DNA from: Thauera sp. | GTDB lineage: Bacteria > Pseudomonadota > Gammaproteobacteria > Burkholderiales > Rhodocyclaceae | Length of the DNA stretch: 31,474 nt | NCBI GenBank assembly: GCA_023150215.1 | Contig: JAKLLJ010000005.1 | Span: 1-31,474, forward strand | Reading direction: 5' to 3' | Shown: piece by piece, positions 1 to 9,856 of the stretch | Position numbering within the stretch: position 1 is the stretch's first letter | How the letters are laid out: every line of letters starts with the position of its first letter | Program-made: the position numbers and the translations under genes | The notes under the pieces: model-generated | What the model saw: only the letters and a program-made list of their open reading frames with translations | Told to the model about the DNA's origin: nothing | Database searches by the model: none

Positions 1-462
1 AGGGACGGGTCGTTGCGTGCGCAATGGGGTGCCTATTGTCTGATCGGAGACACCCTGCGCGGAGATCGCGCGGGTTCCTCCGATTTCGTTGCGCGCGTCA
101 TGGCGGGCCTGGACGACGAGCCCACGCTGCTCGCACCCCGCAGTGCTCCGGCCGCGACGACGCAGCGCAGTCTTGCGCAGCGGATGTTGCCGTTGGCGGC
201 ATCGGTGATGGGGGTGGCCGCGGTGGGGCTGGTTGCGGCGAGCCTTTACCGCGAAGAAGCGCCGGCGCCGCAGCTTGCTGCAGGCAGCGCGCAAATTCAG
301 CTGGTCACCACGACGAGTGTCCGTCCGGTCACCGCTCCGGCGGTCGATCCGATGCGCGAGTACTTGCTGGCGCACCAGGGGCTCTCGCGCAGCGGCCCGA
401 TGCCCGCTGGCGTACAGTATGTCCGTACCGTGGCCGATACGCGTGAGGATGCGGGTCGATGA
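1..462 (+). CDS. rseA: RseA/MucA-type anti-sigma-E factor, 5' end outside window
   Basis: Inner-membrane anti-sigma factor that holds the extracytoplasmic sigma factor RpoE/AlgU inactive until regulated proteolysis. The frame is open from base 1, so the N-terminus lies upstream; a GTG/TTG start near base 13 is not believable because the family has more sequence before the conserved W-x-x-Y-x-L-I-G-D-x-L-R-G stretch seen here. One hydrophobic span (PLAASVMGVAAVGLVAASLY, about 54 residues after base 13) fits the single membrane helix. The C-terminal periplasmic part ends in the family-typical YLLAHQ...GPMPAGVQYVRTV. The stop overlaps the rseB start (ATGA). The sigma factor gene probably lies just upstream. 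Confidence 0.9.
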   Translation, partial: RDGSLRAQWGAYCLIGDTLRGDRAGSSDFVARVMAGLDDEPTLLAPRSAPAATTQRSLAQRMLPLAASVMGVAAVGLVAASLYREEAPAPQLAAGSAQIQLVTTTSVRPVTAPAVDPMREYLLAHQGLSRSGPMPAGVQYVRTVADTREDAGR

Positions 463-1427
463 GGTTGTTCTCCGTCGTGCTGGGGCTGTGCGCCTTCCTG
501 GCGCAGGCACCGGCGCTTGCCGAGCACCCGACCGATCCCCTGTCCTGGCTGGGTCGGATCTCCACCGCGGGGCAACGCCTCAATTACGTCGGCACCTTCA
601 TGTATCAGTCCGGCGCGCACGTCGAGACCTCGCGCATCGCGCACCGGGTCGATGCGGGCGGAGAGTTCGAACGGCTGGAGGTTCTCGACGGCAGTCCGCG
701 CGAGATCATTCGCCGCGGCGCGGAAGTCCGCTGCGTGCTGCCCGACGAACGCACGGTGATCATCGATGAGACCCAGGGGCGGCGGGCGTTTCCGGCGCGT
801 GTCCCGGTGTCGCTGACCGGCCTGGCCGAAAACTATCGCGTCCGCAAGGGCGAGGTCGGGCGCGTGGCCGGACTCGAGGCTCAGTCGCTGGTTCTGGAGC
901 CCAAGGACGATCTGCGCTACGGGCACGTCCTGTGGGCAGACTTGCAGTCCGGCTTGCTGCTCAAGTCGCGGACGGTCGATCAGCGCGGCGACGTCATCGA
1001 GCAGTTCAGTTTCAGTGAGGTCCGCATTGGTGGCGAGGTGGACGCTGCGCTGCTCGAATCGCGCTTCGAAACCGGCGAAGGATGGCGGATCGTCAATGCA
1101 CGAGGCAGCTCGATGGCGGCCGACTCGGTGGGCTGGGTGCTCGACCCCGCCGTGCCCGGCTACCAGCTCAGCTCGGTGGTCAGGCGTCCGCTCGGGCGCG
1201 ACCGCGGCGAAGCCGTGCATATGGTGTTCAGCGACGGACTGGCGGCGATCTCGGTGTTCATCGAGCCCGTTGGCGATGGTGCGCAGGCGGGTCTCGGACC
1301 GGTGTCAAGCGGCGCGATCAACATCTACAAGCGCGTGCTCGGTGCTCATCTGGTGACGGCACTCGGCGAGGCACCCGAGGGGGCCGTGCGCCGGTTTGGC
1401 GAGAGCATCCGGGCGGAGGCGCGATGA
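459..1427 (+). CDS. rseB: RseB/MucB periplasmic sigma-E regulator
   Basis: Periplasmic protein of 322 aa that binds the RseA periplasmic domain, protects it from the site-1 protease and senses lipid or lipoprotein stress. An N-terminal signal peptide is visible (MRLFSVVLGLCAFLAQAPALA, cleavage about residue 21). It is followed by the MucB/RseB N-terminal LolA-like domain (about 25-200: DPLSWLGRI, NYVGTFMYQSG, SRIAHRVDAGGEFERLEVLDG) and the C-terminal domain (about 215-315: GWRIVN, PAVPGYQLSSVVRR, VFSDGLAAISVFIEP). Length is normal. It overlaps rseA by 4 bp and abuts rseC, indicating a translationally coupled operon. Confidence 0.95.
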   Translation: MRLFSVVLGLCAFLAQAPALAEHPTDPLSWLGRISTAGQRLNYVGTFMYQSGAHVETSRIAHRVDAGGEFERLEVLDGSPREIIRRGAEVRCVLPDERTVIIDETQGRRAFPARVPVSLTGLAENYRVRKGEVGRVAGLEAQSLVLEPKDDLRYGHVLWADLQSGLLLKSRTVDQRGDVIEQFSFSEVRIGGEVDAALLESRFETGEGWRIVNARGSSMAADSVGWVLDPAVPGYQLSSVVRRPLGRDRGEAVHMVFSDGLAAISVFIEPVGDGAQAGLGPVSSGAINIYKRVLGAHLVTALGEAPEGAVRRFGESIRAEAR

Positions 1428-1894
1428 TGGAAGCACGCGCCCGCATCTTGCGTGTCGAGAACGGCCAGGCTTGGCTGGCGCTCACCGAAAAGCAGGGCGG
1501 CTGCGGTCGCTGCGACGAACCGGGCGGCTGCGGCTCGGTGCAGATCGGCCAGGTCTTCGGCATGCCGAAGGGCGAGTTCGTGCTGCCGGCCGACGATCGC
1601 TTCGCCGCAGGCGACATGGTCGTCATCAGCATCCCGGAGGGTGCGCCGCTGCGCGCGGCGCTGGTCAGCTACGGGCTGGCGACGCTGCTGCTGGTGATGG
1701 GCGCGGCGCTCGGCAGCAGCATCGGCGCCCCGCCCCATGTCGATGCGTATGCATTGGCCGGCGGTGTGGCGGGGCTTGCGCTGGCGTGGGGCATGAACCG
1801 CGTTTTGCCGCGCAGCCGCAACTGGCGTCAGCGCTTGCATATGGAACTTGCGCCCGAGGGCGATTGCAGCAGGAGGCTGCGGGTCCTGCGATGA
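1427..1894 (+). CDS. rseC: RseC/MucC family membrane protein
   Basis: SoxR-reducing system/RseC family protein of 155 aa, an inner-membrane modulator encoded with sigma-E regulators. A cysteine cluster near the N-terminus (GGCGRCDEPGGCGS, about residues 22-35) is typical and may bind a cofactor or do redox chemistry. Two hydrophobic helices follow (about 82-103 LVSYGLATLLLVMGAALG; about 110-128 AYALAGGVAGLALAWGM). Two consecutive ATGs (1424 and 1427) are possible starts; 1427 has better spacing (7 nt) from GGAGG at 1415-1419. The biochemical role of the family is poorly defined. Confidence 0.88.
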   Translation: MEARARILRVENGQAWLALTEKQGGCGRCDEPGGCGSVQIGQVFGMPKGEFVLPADDRFAAGDMVVISIPEGAPLRAALVSYGLATLLLVMGAALGSSIGAPPHVDAYALAGGVAGLALAWGMNRVLPRSRNWRQRLHMELAPEGDCSRRLRVLR

Positions 1895-3354
1895 CTTCTG
1901 CGTGCACCGCCCGGCGCGCCTGCGGCGCGGCGCTCTCGACCGTCCTGTGGTTCGGCCTCGTCGTGCTCATGCTGGCGGCGTCGGTGTCAAGCGCTGCCGG
2001 CTTGCAGGCATTGCCCGACTTCACGCGCCTGGTGGCCAGTCAGGGCGCGGCGGTGGTCAACATCAGCGCCACGCAAGTCCGTGCCGCGCCGCAAAAACAG
2101 CCCTTCCGCCCGCCCGAGCTCGACGAGTCGGACCCGATGTTCGATTTCTTCCGTCGCTTCGTGCCGCGCATGCCCGACTATCCGGGTGCGGAGCCTGACG
2201 ACAAATCGCTCGGCTCGGGCTTCATCATCAGCCACGACGGCTACATTCTCACCAACGCCCACGTCGTCGAGGAGGCCGAACGCATCATGGTGCGTCTGGC
2301 CGACAAGCGCGAGTATGACGCTACCGTCATTGGCGCCGATGCGCGCAGCGACGTCGCGCTGATCCGCATCGAGGCGAGCGGCCTGCCGCATGTGGTGCTC
2401 GGCGACCCCGAGGCCCTGGCGGTCGGCGAATGGGTGCTGGCGATAGGCTCGCCGTTCGGATTCGAGCAATCGGTGACCGCAGGCATCGTCAGTGCCAAGG
2501 GTCGCAGCCTGCCTGATGAGAACTTCGTGCCCTTCATCCAGACCGACGTGGCGATCAACCCGGGCAATTCGGGCGGACCGCTGTTCAACCTGCGTGGCGA
2601 GGTGATCGGCATCAACTCGCAGATATACAGCCGCACCGGCGGCTTCATGGGGCTGTCGTTCGCGATTCCGATCGATGTTGCGATGGACGTGCAGCAGCAG
2701 CTGCGCAGCAAGGGCAGGGTGGAGCGCGGGCGCATCGGCGTGGCCATCCAGGAAATCACCCGCGATCTTGCCGACAGCTTCGGCCTGCCGCGTGCGGCCG
2801 GCGCGCTGGTCAGCAGTGTCGAGGCCAACAGCCCCGCCGCGGTCGGCGGTGTAGAGCAGGGCGACGTGATCATACGCTTCAACGGGCGCAGTATCGAAAA
2901 CTCGGCCGACCTGCCGCGCATCGTCGCGGCGGTCCAGCCGGGCAGCAAGGTGGGCGTCGAGATCTTTCGGGATGGCGTGCCGCGCGCGCTGACGCTGGCG
3001 GTGGGCGAATGGCGGGATCCGGAGGATGAGCCCGCGGCTGAAACGACCCCGGGGGCCGCGGGTGCCGGCAACCGTCTGGGTCTCGAGCTCGCCGTGCCGA
3101 GCGCGCAACAGCGCCGAGAGCGTGGCATCGTCCGCGGGCTGGTGGTGCAGCGCGTGCTCGGGGCGGCCGCACGCTCGGAAATCGTGCCCGGCGACGTGGT
3201 GCTCGCGATGGTCGTTGGCGGGCGCCAGGTCAAGCTCGACCGCATCGAAGAGTTCGAGCGCATGGTCGCTGCGCTCGCGCCCGCGCAGCAGGTGACGCTG
3301 CTGGTCGCACGTGCGGACACCGCGTCCTACGTCAGCCTGCGCGCAGCAAAATGA
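1891..3354 (+). CDS. degQ: DegP/DegQ/MucD-type periplasmic serine endoprotease (Do family)
   Basis: HtrA-family periplasmic protease/chaperone of 487 aa that degrades misfolded envelope proteins. Next to rseABC it corresponds to mucD of the algU-mucABCD operon. It has an N-terminal signal sequence (hydrophobic core about 18-36) and a trypsin-like domain with triad His124 (TNAHVV), Asp154 (SDVALIRIEA) and Ser227 (NPGNSGGPLFN). Two PDZ domains follow (about 285-375 with GRIGVAIQEI and GDVIIRFNG; about 395-485 with LGLELAVPS and GDVVLAM). The start overlaps rseC by 4 bp. Choosing between degP, degQ and mucD by name is uncertain; the family is not. Confidence 0.93.
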   Translation: MTSACTARRACGAALSTVLWFGLVVLMLAASVSSAAGLQALPDFTRLVASQGAAVVNISATQVRAAPQKQPFRPPELDESDPMFDFFRRFVPRMPDYPGAEPDDKSLGSGFIISHDGYILTNAHVVEEAERIMVRLADKREYDATVIGADARSDVALIRIEASGLPHVVLGDPEALAVGEWVLAIGSPFGFEQSVTAGIVSAKGRSLPDENFVPFIQTDVAINPGNSGGPLFNLRGEVIGINSQIYSRTGGFMGLSFAIPIDVAMDVQQQLRSKGRVERGRIGVAIQEITRDLADSFGLPRAAGALVSSVEANSPAAVGGVEQGDVIIRFNGRSIENSADLPRIVAAVQPGSKVGVEIFRDGVPRALTLAVGEWRDPEDEPAAETTPGAAGAGNRLGLELAVPSAQQRRERGIVRGLVVQRVLGAAARSEIVPGDVVLAMVVGGRQVKLDRIEEFERMVAALAPAQQVTLLVARADTASYVSLRAAK

Positions 3355-3626
3355 CCGGGGCCGACGCTGGCCGGCGTTTCACCGTAATGAGCCGGGAGTG
3401 GTGTCACCTGTGCCACGACCTCGTCGCCGCGCTGCAGCCGATCGCCGCTGAAGCCGGCTGGCAGATCGAGGTGATCGACGTCGATCTGCACCCGGAGCTC
3501 GAGGAGCGCTGGGGCGAATGGGTGCCGGTGCTGCTGCACGGCGAGCACGAACTCTGCCATTACCACCTCGACGCGGGCGCGGTGCGCGCTTATTGCAGCG
3601 GTTTTCCGCTAGAATCGCGGGCTTGA
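3351..3626 (+). CDS. Glutaredoxin-like (DUF836) protein
   Basis: Small thioredoxin-fold protein of 91 aa with a redox motif CHLC (about residues 18-21, in SREWCHLCHDL) followed by a cis-Pro strand (WVPVLLHGE). This is the glutaredoxin/DUF836 family often found between mucD and lepA in betaproteobacteria. The start overlapping the degQ stop (ATGA) is preferred: the later ATG at 3387 would delete the first beta strand (RRFTVMS). It is presumably cytoplasmic; its target is unknown. The stop codon lies inside a promoter-like sequence for lepA. Confidence 0.85.
   Translation: MTGADAGRRFTVMSREWCHLCHDLVAALQPIAAEAGWQIEVIDVDLHPELEERWGEWVPVLLHGEHELCHYHLDAGAVRAYCSGFPLESRA
3608..3624 (+). promoter_or_regulatory. 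Candidate lepA promoter (-10 TAGAAT with GC-rich discriminator)
   Basis: GCTAGAATCGCGGGCTT contains a sigma-70-like -10 box (TAGAAT, 3610-3615) followed by a GC-rich discriminator. No good -35 box is seen 16-18 nt upstream. The same 17 bases occur at 18589-18605 before ppx. It lies over the last codons of the glutaredoxin gene, about 90 nt before lepA. Confidence 0.4.
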
Positions 3627-3669
3627 CGAGGTCGACCGAACCCGGCCAGCCACCTACCGAATCTTTTCC

Positions 3670-3702
3670 GAAACGGGTGCTGAAAGGCACCTTTTTCGTT
3701 TC
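3670..3702 (+). terminator. Hairpin with T-run directly before lepA start
   Basis: GGTGC (3676-3680) and GCACC (3687-3691) form a stem around TGAAAG, followed by TTTTT (3692-3696): a weak intrinsic-terminator shape. In addition GAAACG (3670-3675) can pair with CGTTTC (3697-3702), extending the hairpin with the T-run as a bulge, two bases before the lepA ATG. It may end transcripts from the rse operon, attenuate lepA, or control its translation; which of these is open. Confidence 0.45.
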
Positions 3703-3704
3703 AA

Positions 3705-5501
<1,797 letters not shown>

Positions 5502-5550
5502 TCGACACTGCCGGCCGGCTCCGCGTCGGCCGATTCCCCACGGAAACCGC

Positions 5551-6339
5551 ATGAATTTTGCCCTGATCCTGTTCCTGCTGCTGGTTGCCACCGGCGTGCT
5601 GTGGTCGCTCGACCGCTTCCACGCGCGCAAGCTGCGTCCCGCGGGCACGCCCGACCCTTGGTGGGTGGAGTACGGCGCGAGCTTCTTTCCGGTGATCCTG
5701 ATCGTGTTCGGCCTGCGCTCCTTCGTCGTCGAGCCGTTCAAGATCCCGTCTGGGTCGATGATTCCGACTCTGCTGGTGGGCGACTTCATCCTGGTCAACA
5801 AATGGACCTATGGCATCCGCCTGCCAGTGATCAACCACAAGATCGTCGATGTCAGCGACCCGCAGCGCGGCGACGTGATGGTGTTCCGCTACCCGGCGGA
5901 TCCGTCGATGGACTACATCAAGCGCGTGGTCGGCCTGCCCGGCGACCGCGTGGACTACATCGACAAGCGCCTGACGATCAACGGCGAGGCCGTGTCGATC
6001 CGCGACGACGGTTCCTACCTGCATCCCGACCGCCTGTACTACTCGCCGAAGTACGTCGAGAAATTGGGCAAGCTCGAGCATTCGGTGCTCATCGAGCGCG
6101 ACGCTCCGGCTTTCGTGCCGCAGGTGCTGAACTTCCCGGGGCGCGAGCACTGCAGCTACACGCACTCGGGCGTACGCTGCACGGTGCCGGCAGGGCATTA
6201 CTTCGTCCTTGGCGACAACCGCGACGCGAGCAGCGACAGCCGGGTCTGGGGCTTCGTGCCCGAGGCCAACATCGTCGGTCGCGCCTTCTTCATCTGGTTC
6301 AACTTCAGCGACATGAAGCGGATCGGCGGCTTCGACTGA
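5551..6339 (+). CDS. lepB: Signal peptidase I
   Basis: Membrane-bound S26 serine/lysine protease of 262 aa that removes signal peptides from exported proteins. N-terminal transmembrane helix (residues 2-19) and a second hydrophobic segment before the catalytic domain (about 45-60, FFPVILIVFGLRSFV). Catalytic Ser69 lies in PSGSMIPTL and the general base Lys124 in MDYIKRVVGLPGD. The C-terminal signature YFVLGDNRDASSDSR is intact. It is shorter than the E. coli enzyme but typical for betaproteobacteria. Confidence 0.97.
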   Translation: MNFALILFLLLVATGVLWSLDRFHARKLRPAGTPDPWWVEYGASFFPVILIVFGLRSFVVEPFKIPSGSMIPTLLVGDFILVNKWTYGIRLPVINHKIVDVSDPQRGDVMVFRYPADPSMDYIKRVVGLPGDRVDYIDKRLTINGEAVSIRDDGSYLHPDRLYYSPKYVEKLGKLEHSVLIERDAPAFVPQVLNFPGREHCSYTHSGVRCTVPAGHYFVLGDNRDASSDSRVWGFVPEANIVGRAFFIWFNFSDMKRIGGFD

Positions 6340-6356
6340 AGATTCGGGAGCACTGC

Positions 6357-6719
6357 ATGAACAAGCATTCGCAACGCGGCCTGACCCTGCTCGGCGTGCT
6401 CGTCACCGGCGCGCTGGCGGCCTTTGTGCTGGTGGTGGTGTTTCGTACGGTGCCGGTCGTCACCGAGTACCTGGCCATCAAGCGCATCCTCGTCATTCTG
6501 GCCGATGAGGCGGACAAGGGCGTGACCCTGGTCGAGCTGCGCCGCAGCTTCGACCGCCGTCGCCAGATCGACGACGTGAGCAGCGTGGATGGGGCCGACC
6601 TGGCGATCGACCGCAGCGGTCCGCGCACCGTGATCGACGTCGAATACACCCGCAAGGTGCCCTTGGTTGCGAACGTGAGCCTGTCGTTCGACCTGCACCC
6701 GAGCAGCGAGCAGCACTGA
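6357..6719 (+). CDS. DUF4845 small membrane protein
   Basis: Protein of 120 aa with a basic N-terminus (NKHSQRGLTLLG) and one transmembrane helix (about residues 9-30, TLLGVLVTGALAAFVLVVVF), then a short soluble domain ending VPLVANVSLSFDLHPS. The start resembles a prepilin leader (RGLTLLGVL), but the Gly-Phe(Thr)-Thr-Leu-Ile-Glu cleavage motif is not complete, so I do not call it a pilin. A protein of this kind regularly lies between lepB and rnc in betaproteobacteria. Function is unknown; membrane anchoring with the C-terminus in the periplasm is an inference from helix and charge. Confidence 0.85.
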   Translation: MNKHSQRGLTLLGVLVTGALAAFVLVVVFRTVPVVTEYLAIKRILVILADEADKGVTLVELRRSFDRRRQIDDVSSVDGADLAIDRSGPRTVIDVEYTRKVPLVANVSLSFDLHPSSEQH

Positions 6720-6723
6720 TCCG

Positions 6724-7395
6724 ATGACGCTGGAACGACTCCAGGCGCGCCTCGGCCACGTCTTCGGCGATCCCCGCCTGCTGCAGGAGGCGCTCACTCA
6801 TCGCAGCTTCGGGCAGCCGAACAACGAACGCTTCGAGTTCCTCGGCGACTCCATCCTCAACTGTGTCACCGCGATCGCGCTCTTCGAGCGCTTCAGCGAA
6901 TTGCGCGAGGGGGAATTGTCGCGCGTGCGTGCCTCGCTGGTGCGCCAGGATGCGCTCCATCGCATCGCTCTGGCGCTCGAGCTCGGCGACTGCCTGCGCC
7001 TGGGGGAGGGCGAGCTCAAATCCGGTGGCAGCCGCCGGCCGTCCATCCTCGCCGATGGGCTCGAGGCGGTGTTCGCCGCGGTCTTCCTCGATGCCGGCTT
7101 CGGCGCGGCGAAGGGCGTGATCGATCGCCTCTATCAGCCGCTACTGGCCGAGGTCGATCCGCTCAAGCCGAGCAAGGACGCCAAGACTGCCTTGCAGGAG
7201 TGGCTGCAGGCACGCCGCATGCCCGTGCCCACCTACATCATGGTGCAGGCGCTCGGAGAAGCCCATGCGCAGGAGTTCGAGGTTGCCTGCGAGATCCCCA
7301 AACTCGGTGTGCGCACGCTGGCCCGCGGCGCCAGCCGGCGGATCGCCGAACAACAATCGGCCGAGCTTGCGCTCGCCGCAGTGAGAAAAAAATGA
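6724..7395 (+). CDS. rnc: Ribonuclease III
   Basis: Double-strand-specific endoribonuclease of 223 aa for rRNA and mRNA processing. The N-terminal RNase III domain carries the signature NERFEFLGDS (residues 34-43) and the second metal-binding region ADGLEAVFAAVFLD (about 105-118). The C-terminal dsRNA-binding domain (about 150-222) begins DAKTALQEWLQARRMPVPTY and ends GASRRIAEQQSAELAL. The start is 4 bp after the DUF4845 stop and the stop overlaps era (ATGA), the conserved rnc-era pair. Confidence 0.97.
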   Translation: MTLERLQARLGHVFGDPRLLQEALTHRSFGQPNNERFEFLGDSILNCVTAIALFERFSELREGELSRVRASLVRQDALHRIALALELGDCLRLGEGELKSGGSRRPSILADGLEAVFAAVFLDAGFGAAKGVIDRLYQPLLAEVDPLKPSKDAKTALQEWLQARRMPVPTYIMVQALGEAHAQEFEVACEIPKLGVRTLARGASRRIAEQQSAELALAAVRKK

Positions 7396-8321
7396 GCGAC
7401 GCGACCACTACACCGCTTGCCGACGACCAACCGGGCGGGGACGGCTTTCGCACCGGCTTCGTCGCCATCGTCGGCCGCCCCAACGTCGGCAAGTCCACGC
7501 TGCTCAACCGCCTCATCGGGCAGAAGATCAGCATCGTCTCGAGCAAGGCGCAGACCACTCGTCACCGCGTCACCGGCATTCTCACCGAGCCGGGTGCGCA
7601 GTTCGTGTTCGTCGACACGCCGGGCTTTCAGACCCACCACCGCAACGCGCTCAACCGCTCGATGAACCGCACCGTGTCGCAGGTGCTGGCCGACGTCGAC
7701 CTGGTGTTCTTCGTCATCGAGGCGGGCCGCTTCACCGACGACGACCGCAAGGTGCTGTCGGTGATCCCCGAGTTGTCGAGGGTGATCCTGGTCATCAACA
7801 AGGTCGACCAGCTGAAGGACAGGGCCCGCCTGCTGCCCTTCATCGACCAGGTGCGCCAGGCGCGCGACTTCACCGAGATCGTGCCGCTGTCGGCGGAGAA
7901 GGGGCGCAATATCGACGCGCTGGTCAAGGCCGCGACGCCCTTGCTGCCGGTCGGCACGCCGATGTTCCAGGAAGACGAAATCACCGACCGCAGCGAGCGC
8001 TTCCTGGCCTCCGAATTCCTGCGTGAAAAGCTCTTCCGCCTGCTCGGCGACGAGCTGCCCTACGGCATCGCGGTCGAGATCGAGAAGTTCGAGGTCGAGG
8101 GCAACCTGCGCCGCATCCACGCCGCCGTGATCGTCGACAAGGCAGGCCACAAGTCGATGGTGATCGGCAAGGGCGGCGAGAAGCTCAAGCGCATCTCGAG
8201 CGAGGCGCGCGTCGAACTCGAGAAGCTCTTCGACGGCAAGGTCTTCCTCGAGGTCTGGGTCAAGGTCAAGAGTGGCTGGGCCGACGACGAACGCGCGCTC
8301 AAGAGCCTCGGCTACGAGTGA
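7392..8321 (+). CDS. era: GTPase Era
   Basis: GTP-binding protein of 309 aa that binds the 3' end of 16S rRNA and helps 30S maturation. G1 GRPNVGKS (28-35), G2 region TTRHRVTG, G3 DTPGF, G4 NKVD (136-139). A C-terminal KH domain (about 215-290) has the GxxG loop in VIGKGGEKLKRI. The start overlaps the rnc stop. Confidence 0.98.
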   Translation: MSDATTTPLADDQPGGDGFRTGFVAIVGRPNVGKSTLLNRLIGQKISIVSSKAQTTRHRVTGILTEPGAQFVFVDTPGFQTHHRNALNRSMNRTVSQVLADVDLVFFVIEAGRFTDDDRKVLSVIPELSRVILVINKVDQLKDRARLLPFIDQVRQARDFTEIVPLSAEKGRNIDALVKAATPLLPVGTPMFQEDEITDRSERFLASEFLREKLFRLLGDELPYGIAVEIEKFEVEGNLRRIHAAVIVDKAGHKSMVIGKGGEKLKRISSEARVELEKLFDGKVFLEVWVKVKSGWADDERALKSLGYE

Positions 8322-8336
8322 GCCCGGCGGCGGCAC

Positions 8337-9095
8337 ATGGCAGGCCCCAGACAGCGCATCGAGCAGCACCCCGCGTGGGTGCTGCACACTTATCCTTGGC
8401 GCGAGACCAGCCTGATCGTCGAGATGTTGGCGCGCGACCACGGCCGGGTCGCGCTCGTGGCCAAGGGCGCGCGCCGGCCGCACTCGCAGCTGCGCGGCGT
8501 GCTGATGGCCTTCCAGCCGCTGCTGCTGGACTGGTCGGGCGGTGGCGAGGTGAAGACCCTGGTGCGTGCCGAATGGCAGGGTGGCCAGCCCTTGCTGACC
8601 GGGCGCGCACTGATCTGCGGCTACTATCTCAACGAACTGCTGGTGCGCCTGACCGCGCGTGAAGATCCGCATCCGCGGTTGTTCGCGGCCTATGCCGAGG
8701 CGGTGCGCGCGCTCGGCCGCGGTGAGCCCGAGTCGCCCATCCTGCGCCGTTTCGAACTCGCCCTGCTGCAGGATCTCGGTTACGAGGCCGGGCTCGCCCA
8801 TGAGGGCGACAGCGGCGATCCGGTGCGGGCCGAGGCGCGCTACCTTTACCGGGTCGAGGGCGGCCCGGTCAGACTGGGCACCCTGGACGAGGCGGGTGTC
8901 GCCATCGAGGCTGCCGCGCTCGGCGAGCAGCCGCTGTTGTCCGGCCAGACCCTGCTCGACATGGCGGCCGACGATTTCTCGCGCGCAGAGACGCTGGCCC
9001 AGTCCAAGCAGTTGCTGCGCATGCTGATCAACCACACCCTGGGCGGCCAGCCGCTGCAGTCGCGCCGGGTGCTCAAGGAACTGCAGGAGCTCTGA
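8337..9095 (+). CDS. recO: DNA repair protein RecO
   Basis: Recombination mediator of 252 aa that loads RecA with RecR onto SSB-coated single strands. N-terminal OB fold (about 10-85: AWVLHTYPWRETSLIVEML, GRVALVAKGARRP) and a helical C-terminal domain (ICGYYLNELLVRL, FELALLQDLGYE). No zinc-binding cysteines are seen in the C-terminal part, as in many proteobacterial RecO proteins. The stop overlaps the pdxJ start by one base. Confidence 0.95.
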   Translation: MAGPRQRIEQHPAWVLHTYPWRETSLIVEMLARDHGRVALVAKGARRPHSQLRGVLMAFQPLLLDWSGGGEVKTLVRAEWQGGQPLLTGRALICGYYLNELLVRLTAREDPHPRLFAAYAEAVRALGRGEPESPILRRFELALLQDLGYEAGLAHEGDSGDPVRAEARYLYRVEGGPVRLGTLDEAGVAIEAAALGEQPLLSGQTLLDMAADDFSRAETLAQSKQLLRMLINHTLGGQPLQSRRVLKELQEL

Positions 9096-9847
9096 TGATT
9101 GAACTTGGCGTCAACATCGACCACGTCGCCACGCTGCGCCAAGCGCGCCGCACCTGGGAACCCGACCCGGTGTGGGCCGCGGTGGAAGCCCACCTCGGCG
9201 GGGCGGATGGCATCACCATCCACCTGCGCGAGGACCGCCGCCACATCAACGACGACGACGTGCGCCGGCTCGCCGAGCTCACCCAGGTCAAGCTCAACCT
9301 CGAGATGGCCGCCACCGACGAGATGGTCGCGATCGCCTGCCGCACCCGGCCGCAGATGGCGATGCTGGTGCCCGAAGGCCGCCACGAGATCACCACCGAG
9401 GGCGGGCTCGACGTGCTGTCGCAGGAGGCTCGGCTGCAGGACGTGATCGCCCGCCTGGCCGACGCCGGCATCGTCACCAGCGTGTTCATCGACGCCGAGC
9501 CCGCGCAGATCGAGGCCGCCGCACGCATCGGCGCGCGCGTGTGCGAGATCCACACCGGCCCCTACGCCCACGCCTTCCACGCCGCCGGGCGCGATGCCGA
9601 CGCACCGGCGGTACTCGCCGAACTCGACAAGATCCGCAGCGCGGGCGAGGCCGTGCGCAGCCTCGGCATGCGTTTCAACGCGGGCCATGCGCTCAACTAT
9701 TACAACGTTGAACCGATTGCGCGCCTGCACGGCATCCGTGAGCTGCACATCGGTCACGCCATCGTCAGCCGTTCGGTGTTCACCGGCCTGCGCGCGGCGG
9801 TCGCCGAGATGAAGCGGCTGATGCGCGCAGCCGCGCAGGGCGCCTGA
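9095..9847 (+). CDS. pdxJ: Pyridoxine 5'-phosphate synthase
   Basis: Condenses 1-deoxyxylulose 5-phosphate with 3-amino-2-oxopropyl phosphate to pyridoxine 5'-phosphate, the last ring-forming step of DXP-dependent vitamin B6 synthesis. A TIM-barrel protein of 250 aa with the conserved start ELGVNIDHVATLRQAR, then DGITIHLREDRRHI, KLNLEMAAT, LVPEGRHEITTEGG, FIDAE, CEIHTGPYA and the C-terminal HIGHAIVSRSVFTGL. The recO-pdxJ-acpS order is conserved widely in proteobacteria. Confidence 0.97.
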   Translation: MIELGVNIDHVATLRQARRTWEPDPVWAAVEAHLGGADGITIHLREDRRHINDDDVRRLAELTQVKLNLEMAATDEMVAIACRTRPQMAMLVPEGRHEITTEGGLDVLSQEARLQDVIARLADAGIVTSVFIDAEPAQIEAAARIGARVCEIHTGPYAHAFHAAGRDADAPAVLAELDKIRSAGEAVRSLGMRFNAGHALNYYNVEPIARLHGIRELHIGHAIVSRSVFTGLRAAVAEMKRLMRAAAQGA

Positions 9848-9856
9848 GGAAGCGCG

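Noticed and set aside
1843..1849. GGAACTT, a perfect match to the sigma-E -35 consensus, 42 bp before degQ
   Set aside because: No acceptable sigma-E -10 (TCTGA-like) lies 15-17 bp downstream, and the site is inside rseC coding sequence; one box alone is not enough.
6357..6450. Prepilin-like N-terminus RGLTLLGVL in the DUF4845 protein
   Set aside because: The +5 glutamate and usual pilin helix pattern are absent, and the gene context (lepB-rnc) points to the DUF4845 family.
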